Shown: one piece after another, positions 7,236 to 13,936 of the stretch
How the letters are laid out: every line of letters starts with the position of its first letter
Numbering within the stretch: position 1 is the first letter of the stretch
NCBI GenBank assembly: GCA_002690445.1
Contig: NZER01000263.1
Span: forward strand, 1-38,508
Direction of reading: 5' to 3'
DNA length: 38,508 nt
From: Candidatus Pacearchaeota archaeon
Lineage (GTDB): Archaea > Nanoarchaeota > Nanoarchaeia > Pacearchaeales > GW2011-AR1
Program-made: the position numbers and the translations under genes
Notes under the pieces: model-generated
What the model saw: only the letters and a program-made list of their open reading frames with translations
What the model was told of the DNA's origin: nothing
Database searches by the model: none

Positions 7236-8548
7236 TACTCGACCACGCTCCCTCGGACGGCGTCGAAGATAATGTAGCGCCCCGAGGAGTCCTCCTCAAT
7301 GTGCCAGCTACCGTCGGGAATCTGGGCGGGCAGACCAGCCATCCGAGCACCGGGTTGCCCCTTCAGCTTGTCCAGCCTAGTCTCAGCCCTATCAGCGGCC
7401 TTGAGGAAGTCTTCCTGCTGCTGGCTGTAACTATCCTCCGCCTCGCTTTCTTTGAGGAACTGCAACGCCTGCTCTACGACCACATCGACCCTCACTCCGT
7501 CGATCTCCGTCGTGCCGCTATCGGTCGTGGGCCGAGAGAGAAGACCCATGCCACGGAGCCTCAGAGCGCGTCCCGCTATCGGCACGCCGTCGTGGGGAAT
7601 CGGATAGTACGGCCCCTCGATGTTGTTCGCGTTGTACTGCATCTCAACCATGTGCGGCCCTTTGAGAATCGTGGTCGGGATGGTGTACTTGAACACAGGG
7701 CCGACTCTGAGGGTCACGTCATCAAAGTAACCAGTTACCGTGCCGGCGACGATCTCGCAGATACATTTGATCTGGGTCGCGTCGGTCGGAACCGTCCCCG
7801 AGGCGGAGAGTTTTCGCCACGAAGAGTCCCCTGTGTGGTAGTCGCTATTGGCGAACGAGGACCCGTCCCAGTCGATACGAAGCCGCAACTGAGACGCAGC
7901 GGCTACCCATCCACGGCCCTCAAGCGTCGCCGTCTTCCCGGCCAACTCGTTGATGTTCACCGAGGGCGACTGCGTCATCTGGCCTGCACTGCCCGCAGCG
8001 GAGATCATCTTGGCCGCCTGGGAGCCGTGCCAGACAATGGTTGTCTCCGTGCTGACCGTGGGCGAGTTCACGTTCGTCCAGCTAGGGTGGGCACCGGAGT
8101 CAATGGTCTCCTCAAAGCCTGAGTTGGACAGTCGGTTGTCCACGAACAGGCTTTCGTCCCGAATGGGCAGATAGAGGAACGGATAGATCACCTCCAGTGA
8201 CCTTCTGATCGCGTTCAGCTTGTCGGTCGGGTTGGTGCGATGCAGCTCGTAGGTGATCGCGTTCCCGATCTGTCCTGAGAACGCAGCGACCGGCACAATC
8301 GTGGTGGTTGACCCGGTGTAGCCGCCCACCCGTTTGATGCGCCGAACCTCGCCGTCGGAGGTGTCGCCGTCGTGGGCAATCCGCACCCAGCCGGTGATAC
8401 CGTCGTCGTCCTCGGTGAGGTTGGGAAGCTGGTCGTCAATGAGCGAAGTGCCGCCCGCGTTCCCTGCGGAGGTGGTCGTACGCGACTCGTAGTCGTGCAT
8501 TCGCTCCGAGAGACGCTGGAGTAGCACCAGTTGGGTGGTAGTTGCCAT
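7235..8548 (-). CDS. Head-tail adaptor-like protein with an inserted carbohydrate-binding jelly-roll
   Basis: Residues 1-135 and 283-437 look like a structural adaptor (RLSERMHDYESRTT at the start, RRSLEVIYPFLYLPIRDESL, then a helical C-terminus DFLKAADRAETRLDKL). Between them, about residues 136-282, is a classic carbohydrate-binding module pattern: an N-terminal NxGFE, HGSQAAKM, GRGWVAAASQLRLR, SSWRKLSASGTVP and a closing GYFDDVTLR. That pattern is known from CBM4/9/22-like domains. The insertion may give the neck or tail surface a sugar-binding patch. It lies just upstream of the tail protein, and the start has GAGG upstream. The adaptor role is inferred from position. Confidence 0.6.
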   Translation of the reverse strand: MATTTQLVLLQRLSERMHDYESRTTTSAGNAGGTSLIDDQLPNLTEDDDGITGWVRIAHDGDTSDGEVRRIKRVGGYTGSTTTIVPVAAFSGQIGNAITYELHRTNPTDKLNAIRRSLEVIYPFLYLPIRDESLFVDNRLSNSGFEETIDSGAHPSWTNVNSPTVSTETTIVWHGSQAAKMISAAGSAGQMTQSPSVNINELAGKTATLEGRGWVAAASQLRLRIDWDGSSFANSDYHTGDSSWRKLSASGTVPTDATQIKCICEIVAGTVTGYFDDVTLRVGPVFKYTIPTTILKGPHMVEMQYNANNIEGPYYPIPHDGVPIAGRALRLRGMGLLSRPTTDSGTTEIDGVRVDVVVEQALQFLKESEAEDSYSQQQEDFLKAADRAETRLDKLKGQPGARMAGLPAQIPDGSWHIEEDSSGRYIIFDAVRGSVVE

Positions 8549-8551
8549 AGG

Positions 8552-9013
8552 CTACGCCTCGGCTTCTACCGTCTCAGGTATCTCTTCCGCCACGCCGTTG
8601 CTTGGCTCTCTCGGCGGACTCTTCAGCATGGACTTGTTCAAGTATCGGCAGAGGTAGGCTGCGTCCGGCGCCAGCCACACTCTGTGAGCGAACTTCTTGA
8701 GGTGTTTCATCATCCACTCGAAGTCGGACTGGTCTAGCGCCATGTAGGCGGCATCGTCGCCAGTCGCCTTGATAGCCTCTCGGATGTCCAGCACCCGCTC
8801 CGCATCCTCGCCCGTCTCGACCGGAGCGCGGCGAAGGGTGTGGAGCAAAACACCGTCCAGGCCCATGTTCTGCTCGCCGTTCAGGACGCTCCACCCGTCC
8901 TCACCGTCCACGTCAAGGAACTCTTCGGGGAGAGGCAGATACACACGGGCGCGGGCGTGCGCCTTGACCTCGGCCTTCTCACGCCGTTTTCTCTGTGCTG
9001 TGGTCTCATTCAT
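8552..9013 (-). CDS. Unknown virion-operon protein
   Basis: The product has 153 residues, starting with a highly charged Arg/Lys stretch (QRKRREKAEVKAHARARVYLP). An acidic, helical middle follows (ETGEDAERVLDIREAIKATGDDAAYMALDQSDFEWMMKHLKKF region) and a Pro/Glu-rich tail. It has no zinc site or membrane segment and I do not recognise a family. A tail-assembly or connector role is possible from its place between head and tail genes. ATG 9013 has AGGAGAG upstream. Confidence 0.6.
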   Translation of the reverse strand: MNETTAQRKRREKAEVKAHARARVYLPLPEEFLDVDGEDGWSVLNGEQNMGLDGVLLHTLRRAPVETGEDAERVLDIREAIKATGDDAAYMALDQSDFEWMMKHLKKFAHRVWLAPDAAYLCRYLNKSMLKSPPREPSNGVAEEIPETVEAEA

Positions 9014-9028
9014 AGCCTCTCCTGTTGC

Positions 9029-9376
9029 CTAGTACGGCGCAGTGACCGAATACGCCGCGTCTTGCCGCCCGCTGCCACGCATGTAGACGATGAGCAACGT
9101 CACGTCGGAGCCATCGTCCGAGATAATCAGGGCTCCGTGCTGCGCGTGAGTCAGCATGAACCAGTTGCTCGCGGCGACGGCGTGACCGAAGGTCGAGGTC
9201 GGCGTTCCGTTGGGAAGCCAGTGGATGCTGTCCCCGGACGGCACGAAGCACCATATCTCGCCCGCATTGCCCGGCACCGTGGCCCCGGCGGTCGCAAGGC
9301 TCTCTGCCGTCGCGCCCATCGCAAGCGACTCCGACGAGATGAACGGGGCTCGTGTCTTCAGTTTCGTGTTGGCCAT
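9029..9376 (-). CDS. Small beta-rich structural protein
   Basis: The product has 115 residues, with alternating hydrophobic and small residues and Gly/Thr/Ser-rich turns (ESLATAGATVPGNAGEIWCFVP, HGALIISDDGSDVTLLIVYMRG region). This suggests a compact beta protein, perhaps a decoration or head-tail component. AGGAG is seven bases before the ATG. No family is recognised beyond general similarity to small phage virion proteins. Confidence 0.6.
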   Translation of the reverse strand: MANTKLKTRAPFISSESLAMGATAESLATAGATVPGNAGEIWCFVPSGDSIHWLPNGTPTSTFGHAVAASNWFMLTHAQHGALIISDDGSDVTLLIVYMRGSGRQDAAYSVTAPY

Positions 9377-9379
9377 GTC

Positions 9380-9820
9380 CTACTCCTTTGCCGCGAAGGC
9401 GGGGTCACGCGGCCCCATCGCCGGGTCGTTTGTCGCTCTCGTTGTCGTGACGCCCTTCGGTGGTCTGTTCGGCGTCAGAATCAACACATTGTTCTCCGTC
9501 AGGAAGTCGGCCACCGTTCCTGAATGCTCTGAGTTCGGCCAACCCTTTGACGCGAAGAATAGCCTGACGGTCTTCGCGATCATCTGAGCCCTCACCTTGT
9601 CGTCAAGATCAGTCCTCTTACCGATATCCAGAGCCCCTTGGAGGCCGGGATCGAGATTGGCCGCCCCGTTCGTCGTGGGCGGTGAGGCCACAGCCTCAGA
9701 TATGGCAGCCGCCACGGCTTCCGAAGTTCCGTTCGCCACGCCCTCGACGTGCCTCTTCGACTTGATATGGAACTGGCTATCGGGACGTTTCAGTTCCGCT
9801 CCGCACTCACATATCGGCAT
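9380..9820 (-). CDS. Zinc-finger-headed late protein
   Basis: The 146-residue protein begins with CECG at residues 4-7 followed by an HIKSKRH pair, a C2H2-type zinc finger. An Ala-rich helix follows (VAAAISEAVASPP), then a middle with VRAQMIAKTVRLFFASKGWP. The C-terminus is rich in Pro, Thr and Arg. The family is unknown. The ATG has AGGAG six bases upstream. The stop is TAG, which confirms ordinary stop use. Confidence 0.6.
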   Translation of the reverse strand: MPICECGAELKRPDSQFHIKSKRHVEGVANGTSEAVAAAISEAVASPPTTNGAANLDPGLQGALDIGKRTDLDDKVRAQMIAKTVRLFFASKGWPNSEHSGTVADFLTENNVLILTPNRPPKGVTTTRATNDPAMGPRDPAFAAKE

Positions 9821-9829
9821 GGCTATCTC

Positions 9830-10039
9830 CTAAAGGTTGATCAGCTTATTTGGCTCTCGCGTTCCCGGCTCTCTGCGTATCGAAGGTATCTCGTAGGTGG
9901 CACGAAGCGCGTTCTTCTGCGCCACCTGAGACGGCAGCGCGAGGTTACGCTTAATGGCTCCGTAGCCTATCGTGGAGCCCGGCCTCTCCAGCAAAAGGTC
10001 GTTCAGGTCGTCCCAGTCCTTGTAGTCAAACGTGACCAT
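9830..10039 (-). CDS. Small late protein
   Basis: The product has 69 residues starting MVTFDYKDWDDLNDLLLERPG. The longest frame would start earlier, but AGGAG lies seven bases before ATG 10039 and the upstream extension overlaps the neighbouring gene in a different frame. It overlaps the previous gene by 14 bases. I see no motif that gives a function. Confidence 0.5.
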   Translation of the reverse strand: MVTFDYKDWDDLNDLLLERPGSTIGYGAIKRNLALPSQVAQKNALRATYEIPSIRREPGTREPNKLINL

Positions 10040-10379
10040 TGTAGGACTCCTTGGTGATGACCCCATCGAAGAGCCAGCGCAGCCAGAATGGGGCATTCCT
10101 GATGTGGCCGCGCTCTCGAACCTCGATTATCTGAGATAGATTCTCGCCCAGGAAGTTGGAGCCGCGACCCTCTAACGGCGCCGCATTGCCGAACTTGGGC
10201 GGCTTTTCCTTCCAGCCGCCCCGAATGGCCTGTCGGTCCACCCTCTCAACAATCTCCTGCCACCTCTCCCAGGTGATATCCTCCCCGGCGACGTGCATCA
10301 TCTTCTCGGAGACGGTGAAGCCGATCTCCTGTCCGCCGATCTTGTAGCTACGGAGCGATATCTGGTCAAAGTTGGGCAT
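10026..10379 (-). CDS. Unknown late protein
   Basis: The 117-residue product begins MPNFDQISLRSYKIGGQEIG. A mixed helix-strand pattern follows, including TWERWQEIVERVDRQAIRGG. AGGAG is five bases before ATG 10379, deciding this start over the longer frame. It overlaps genes on both sides. A head completion or tail completion function would fit the position but is not shown by sequence. Confidence 0.6.
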   Translation of the reverse strand: MPNFDQISLRSYKIGGQEIGFTVSEKMMHVAGEDITWERWQEIVERVDRQAIRGGWKEKPPKFGNAAPLEGRGSNFLGENLSQIIEVRERGHIRNAPFWLRWLFDGVITKESYNGHV

Positions 10380-11034
10380 GGCTCTCCTGTTCCATCTGTT
10401 TGCGCACCTCTCGCCAGTGGTAAGACTTCGTGCCCGCGTTGAGGTGCGCATCGTACATGGCCTGGGGTATGAAGACCCCGAACATCATCACATAGGAGCA
10501 CCGGGTGCATTTCATCGAGACGTTGCACCGGTATGGGTTCGATCCGTTGTGCGACGTGTACCGCGAGAAGCGCCAGAATTGCGCCTGAACCCGTGTGTTA
10601 TGGCACGTCGGACATTCTACCGCCCACTTGGGCGTCGGCCACCTGCCCGTCAAATCCCACCGTTCTGAGACGGCCTTGACTACCTCGTCGGGCGTGAGGT
10701 TCGGAAACAGGGTCGTATCCGTTGCCTCAAGGGCCATCATCACGTCCTGCCATCGCCAGTGAGTGCGGCCATTTGCCCGGTGATAGGAGTAGGCCGTCTC
10801 GTCCACCGGCACCCTGTAGTTCCACCATGTCGCGCACTCCAAGCACCTGAACGCTACATCGCACAGCCAAGGCCATTCTTCCTCGGCGTACTTGCCGAAC
10901 TTCCAACTGGAGGCCCGGAGAAGCGTGCCTCGGCACTGAGGACAGGCAAGCCCTTCAGGAAAAGGAAACCACCCACGAGGAGCCCAAGTGATTAACCCAA
11001 GCTCCTCGTGGCTAACCTCAGTTGCCAAAGCCAA
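10366..11034 (-). CDS. Protein with two tandem zinc ribbons
   Basis: The 222-residue protein has two similar halves. The first has CPQC with CLEC later and a closing hydrophobic strand (WWNYRVPV). The second has CPTC with CTRC later and an equivalent strand (YVMMFGVFI). Both are followed by a Tyr-rich helix-turn (TAYSYHRANGRTHW and AMYDAHLNAGTKSYHW), so the protein looks like an internal duplication. It may bind two zinc ions and nucleic acid. The start is TTG 11034, two bases after the preceding stop, with a weak ribosome site. Confidence 0.6.
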   Translation of the reverse strand: MALATEVSHEELGLITWAPRGWFPFPEGLACPQCRGTLLRASSWKFGKYAEEEWPWLCDVAFRCLECATWWNYRVPVDETAYSYHRANGRTHWRWQDVMMALEATDTTLFPNLTPDEVVKAVSERWDLTGRWPTPKWAVECPTCHNTRVQAQFWRFSRYTSHNGSNPYRCNVSMKCTRCSYVMMFGVFIPQAMYDAHLNAGTKSYHWREVRKQMEQESHAQL

Positions 11035-11036
11035 CG

Positions 11037-11861
11037 TTAGACGACCAGCACCATCACCTGGACGTTCAGGCAGATGGGGTCGTCCCCGGTGCTGCCCTCT
11101 GCCGCCTTCTTGATGGCGACACCGATGACGTTGCCCGGCGCGATAAGCCCGGTTCCGTCAAAGGCCGCCGATACGTCCGCGTTAGCCAGGTCGTTCGCCG
11201 CCACGGCCAACGATGCGGCAGTGATGCCATCGGTGGTCGCGGAGGTGGTCTCGTCGTCAACCCCGCCCGACACGTCGATGGTGTACGTGTCCGAGGTGTC
11301 GAGGGCGGTTCCCGTCCCACACCACCAGAACGTCGCCATCACCGCCTGGGTGCTGACGCAGTTCTGCGGCACCATGAAGGAGCCGCCAACCTCGGCGTCG
11401 GTGTCGTCCAGGCCCAGCCCCATGAAGTCGTTGTCCCGGTCCTGCGGCGCCACGTGCGTCGTGTACGGGAATGTCACGTTGATCGTGATCTCCTTGGGAA
11501 TCTGAACCTCGAAGTGGACCTCGCTGGTGGACAGCGCGAACCCGAGCACCTGTATCAGGTTCTCGGCCCCCGTCGGCCTGGTGGCCGTGATGGCTCCCGC
11601 CGTCGCGGACAGGTAAAGGGACTGCCCCTGCGTGTACGGCGCGTCCGTGTCCACGATAACGCCGGCGGTGCAGAAGGTCCCCTTCTCGCCCGATGCGAAG
11701 GTGTTGGTCGCGAATGCCTCTGCGAACTTGGTGTTGTCGTCGGCGTCCGCCAGCTCCCAGTCGGTGCCGTCGAAGTAGACGGGGCTACCCGCCGTAATCG
11801 CGGTCGAGCCGACTGTTCCCTGGATGACTCCGCGTGCTTGCCTTACAAAAGGATCAGCGAT
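11037..11861 (-). CDS. Capsid decoration/fibre-like structural protein lacking a normal start codon
   Basis: The frame is open for 274 codons from 11861. The N-terminal part (VIQGTVGSTAITAGSPVYFDG, then DWELADADDNTKFAEA and AGVIVDTDAPYTQGQSLYLSA) matches a recurring phage structural-protein pattern. The true protein therefore begins well before the first usable GTG at about 11651. The expected initiator position carries ATC (GAGAACATCGCTGATCC context) where ATG would be natural. Just upstream a perfectly placed ATG at 11871 reads into a stop after five codons, one base out of phase. Either ATC is used as start, a base is wrong, or the gene is damaged. It lies directly downstream of the major capsid gene. 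Confidence 0.65.
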   Translation of the reverse strand: MADPFVRQARGVIQGTVGSTAITAGSPVYFDGTDWELADADDNTKFAEAFATNTFASGEKGTFCTAGVIVDTDAPYTQGQSLYLSATAGAITATRPTGAENLIQVLGFALSTSEVHFEVQIPKEITINVTFPYTTHVAPQDRDNDFMGLGLDDTDAEVGGSFMVPQNCVSTQAVMATFWWCGTGTALDTSDTYTIDVSGGVDDETTSATTDGITAASLAVAANDLANADVSAAFDGTGLIAPGNVIGVAIKKAAEGSTGDDPICLNVQVMVLVV

Positions 11862-11877
11862 GTTCTCTCATCCCCTT

Positions 11878-11905
11878 CCCCAGCTTTGCTGAACTTGCGC
11901 TGGGG
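11878..11905 (-). other. Hairpin between capsid gene and decoration gene
   Basis: CCCCAGC at 11878-11884 pairs with GCTGGGG at 11899-11905, a perfect seven-base stem with a 14-base loop. It lies in the short gap downstream of the capsid gene and just upstream of the decoration-like gene. It may stabilise or separate transcripts. No T-run follows on the coding strand, so I do not call it a terminator. Confidence 0.45.
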
Positions 11906-11914
11906 TACTGCATG

Positions 11915-11935
11915 TGGGCCAACAGGCCCATTTTT
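11915..11935 (+). terminator. Intrinsic terminator-like hairpin reading rightward, overlapping the capsid stop codon
   Basis: TGGGCC (11915-11920), loop AACA, GGCCCA (11925-11930) and then TTTTT form a perfect six-base stem followed by a T-run on the plus strand. On the transcribed minus strand the same element is a hairpin right after the capsid stop, preceded rather than followed by the U-run equivalent. It may block antisense transcription or protect the 3' end of capsid mRNA. Confidence 0.45.
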
Positions 11936-12884
11936 AGGCCGCGCTGTCGATCCCGCCCAACGCGATTATCTTCTTGGCCGACCAGGTGATGGCCTGGACG
12001 TAGAAGACGAGGCGGTACAGGTTCTCGTTCTTGTTCTCCTTGATACCGATGTTCTGCACGTCGGGAGCCAGGACCTCTCCGTTGTGGATGATGGTGTAGC
12101 CCTGATTCTCCTGACCGAACTTCACCGCGAAGATCGTGGTCGCCGTGCTGGACGACCAGGTGGAGGCGTCGTTGTACTGCTCCGAGTTGGTGATCCAGTC
12201 GTCTATGAGCAGCGGGATACCGTCGTAGGTGGCGACCTGATGGCCGAACATCTCGATCTTGTCCATGAGCACACCGGAGCCCGTCGCCCGCGAGAGCGAG
12301 GTCAGCTTGCGCCTCATGGTCTTGTTCAGGATGACGGCGTCGGGCTTGCCGCCCTCGATCTGGTCCAGCGCCGCGTCGAAGCGGTCAAGGGTCAGCTCCG
12401 TCTCGGCTGCGCCGGGACCGTCCACAACTCCGTCGTCCATCGCCATCATCCGGGTCTCTGACCGGCAGAGCGAGTCGAGGCCCTCGAACTCGGTGGTGGT
12501 CGCCTCGGGCTCGCCCTGGATGATGAGCTGGCTGAACTTCCTCGCCGCCGACTTGGTCATACCGGCGATATGAACCGCCTCCAGGTTTTGCACTGAACTC
12601 CGTGTCTGGAGAGCGTACCTGTCAAGCGGGCTCTGGTTGCCGACGATTGCCAGCGAGGCCGTGTTCCTGGAGTAGGTCGCCTCCGTGTCCTGCCAGGTGT
12701 CGCCCACCGCGTGGGTGCTGGTGGTCGGCAGAGCGTTCTCGCGGTTGTACGCCAGTGAGTTCCCCTGGAACGAATGGAACTGGAGCATCGCGATCAGGGC
12801 ATCCTCGGTGATAAGGTTCTCGAAGATGCCTGCCGTTAAGTCATCTGTGTTGGCGAGCTTTGCGTACTCGCTCAAAGTAGGCAT
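11934..12884 (-). CDS. Major capsid protein (HK97-like)
   Basis: The 316-residue protein begins MPTLSEYAKLANTDDLTAGI. It shows the N-terminal helix and Asn/Gly-rich E-loop region (NSLAYNRENALPTTST), the long central helix area and the C-terminal domain with EMFGHQVATYDGIPLLIDDW. Length and layout match small HK97-fold capsid proteins of about 300-330 residues with no cleaved N-terminal extension visible. It follows the scaffold gene, as is usual. Its stop codon TAA lies within the T-run of a hairpin. High expression is expected from its isolated position between a terminator upstream and hairpins downstream. Confidence 0.85.
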   Translation of the reverse strand: MPTLSEYAKLANTDDLTAGIFENLITEDALIAMLQFHSFQGNSLAYNRENALPTTSTHAVGDTWQDTEATYSRNTASLAIVGNQSPLDRYALQTRSSVQNLEAVHIAGMTKSAARKFSQLIIQGEPEATTTEFEGLDSLCRSETRMMAMDDGVVDGPGAAETELTLDRFDAALDQIEGGKPDAVILNKTMRRKLTSLSRATGSGVLMDKIEMFGHQVATYDGIPLLIDDWITNSEQYNDASTWSSSTATTIFAVKFGQENQGYTIIHNGEVLAPDVQNIGIKENKNENLYRLVFYVQAITWSAKKIIALGGIDSAA

Positions 12885-12889
12885 GGTGT

Positions 12890-13657
12890 TTAGGTACCTT
12901 CCTTCTCTTTGCGAGCGTTCCAGCCCGCCGCGATTTTCTCAAGGGAGGTCCGTCCGGCACCAAGACTGCTAGGGGCGGCGCCACCGAGGTCCGTGTCTGT
13001 CAGGCCGGCCTCTTCTTTCACCTGCGCCTTTTCCTCTTTTGCAGCCTTCTTCTGAGCAGCCAGGGCCTCCTTGGCTTGTGCCCGCTCTACTTTTCGGACT
13101 TCCCGGTTGGTTTCGGCAAGAGCGTCGGCCAGACCCATGAAGAGAGCGCCTACGTCCGCTTCCTTATAGGATTTACGGACAGTGTTCCGCACGCCTTCAA
13201 GCTCAGGGGCCGTCTCCAAGTCAAGGACGATATTCCCATCTGCGTCCTTGCACGCATCCTGAAGCTCTTGGAGCACTCCCTGTAGCTGGGCACTCAGCCG
13301 CGCCTGGCTACTCGACTGTGCCGCCCCGGCCTCAATCTTGCCGACCTCGGTGGTGAGATCGTCGTCTCCCTGAGATCGAACAAGTTGCCCTAGAACGGCC
13401 CGTGTCGCCTTCTGTTCGTCAAGCACTCCCTGAAGAATCGCATCTCGCTCGCTCGCCTTGCGCCCCGCGCCTCGCTGCGAATTGATGTCGTTCGTCAGCT
13501 TTGCCGTCTTTTCCTGTTCGGCTTTCAGCAGGGCCTGGTAATCAGGTTCGGACTCTTCTTCGCCGCCTTCGGACTCCGAGGACTCGTCTTCCTTACCCTC
13601 TGCATCCTTGGCTGCTACTTCAGCCTCCACCTGACCCTTCGTCTCTACCTCTGCCAT
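12890..13657 (-). CDS. Scaffolding protein
   Basis: The 255-residue protein is highly charged and helical. It has an acidic N-terminus (KEDESSESEGGEEESEP), central coiled-coil stretches and a Lys/Ala/Glu-rich C-terminal helix (REVRKVERAQAKEALAAQKK, AKEEKAQVKEEAG). That composition, length and placement immediately before the capsid gene define a phage scaffold. I choose ATG 13657, with GGAGG eight bases upstream, over the longer frame whose first 28 residues lack scaffold character. The signal is compositional, not a catalytic motif. Confidence 0.8.
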   Translation of the reverse strand: MAEVETKGQVEAEVAAKDAEGKEDESSESEGGEEESEPDYQALLKAEQEKTAKLTNDINSQRGAGRKASERDAILQGVLDEQKATRAVLGQLVRSQGDDDLTTEVGKIEAGAAQSSSQARLSAQLQGVLQELQDACKDADGNIVLDLETAPELEGVRNTVRKSYKEADVGALFMGLADALAETNREVRKVERAQAKEALAAQKKAAKEEKAQVKEEAGLTDTDLGGAAPSSLGAGRTSLEKIAAGWNARKEKEGT

Positions 13658-13707
13658 GTCCGTCGCCTCCGTGTTGGTCCACCCGCTCACACAGGGATCG
13701 CCAAATG

Positions 13708-13732
13708 AAAAAGCCGCCGATTGCTCGGCGGC
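13708..13732 (-). terminator. Rho-independent terminator upstream of the scaffold-capsid genes
   Basis: On the minus strand GCCGCCGA, loop GCAA and TCGGCGGC form a perfect eight-base stem followed directly by TTTTT. It is the strongest terminator in the window. It sits 51 bases before the scaffold start and 55 bases after the Com-like gene, in the middle of the leftward operon. This implies read-through control or a separate promoter for scaffold and capsid. Confidence 0.75.
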
Positions 13733-13734
13733 AT

Positions 13735-13773
13735 AGCGCACTGAATATAGTTAGCGGCGCACAAAGCGCACTG
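13735..13773. promoter_or_regulatory. Direct repeats flanking a TATATT box upstream of scaffold-capsid
   Basis: AGCGCACTG occurs at 13735-13743 and again at 13765-13773, 30 bases apart. Between them, on the minus strand, is TATATT (13744-13749), a possible -10 element for leftward transcription. No good -35 is visible. The terminator follows within about ten bases. The element could be a regulated promoter or an anti-termination site. Confidence 0.3.
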
Positions 13774-13786
13774 CTGTCCTTGAACG

Positions 13787-13936
13787 CTACTCTACTTTAC
13801 GGGGTAACCTCCTGTCAACACAGACCATCTTCCGGCACCGACGGCACCAGATGGTCAGCACGCCCTCGGATAGGCTCTCTGCCAGTTTCTTACGGCATTC
13901 AGGGCAGTGGACTGCAACTTCCTTCGTTGCCACCAT
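13787..13936 (-). CDS. Com-like zinc-finger protein
   Basis: A 49-residue protein carries HCPECRKKLAES, then about 20 residues later WCRRCRKMVCVD. This is the four-cysteine zinc-finger layout of the small Com family, known from phage Mu, where Com activates translation of the mom modification gene by binding its mRNA. Here the partner is unknown; no mom gene is recognised. The ATG shares one base with the stop of the 1457-residue protein (TAATG). It ends just before the terminator. A post-transcriptional role is a family-based inference. Confidence 0.6.
   Translation of the reverse strand: MVATKEVAVHCPECRKKLAESLSEGVLTIWCRRCRKMVCVDRRLPRKVE

Noticed and set aside
11915..11935. Terminator for the leftward capsid transcript
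   Set aside because: The T-run lies on the plus-strand side; for leftward transcription the stem is preceded by the A-run equivalent, so it would not terminate the capsid message in the usual manner.
11022..12461. 479-residue plus-strand frame opposite the decoration and capsid genes
   Set aside because: Antisense shadow of the capsid region with no recognisable domain and no ribosome site.
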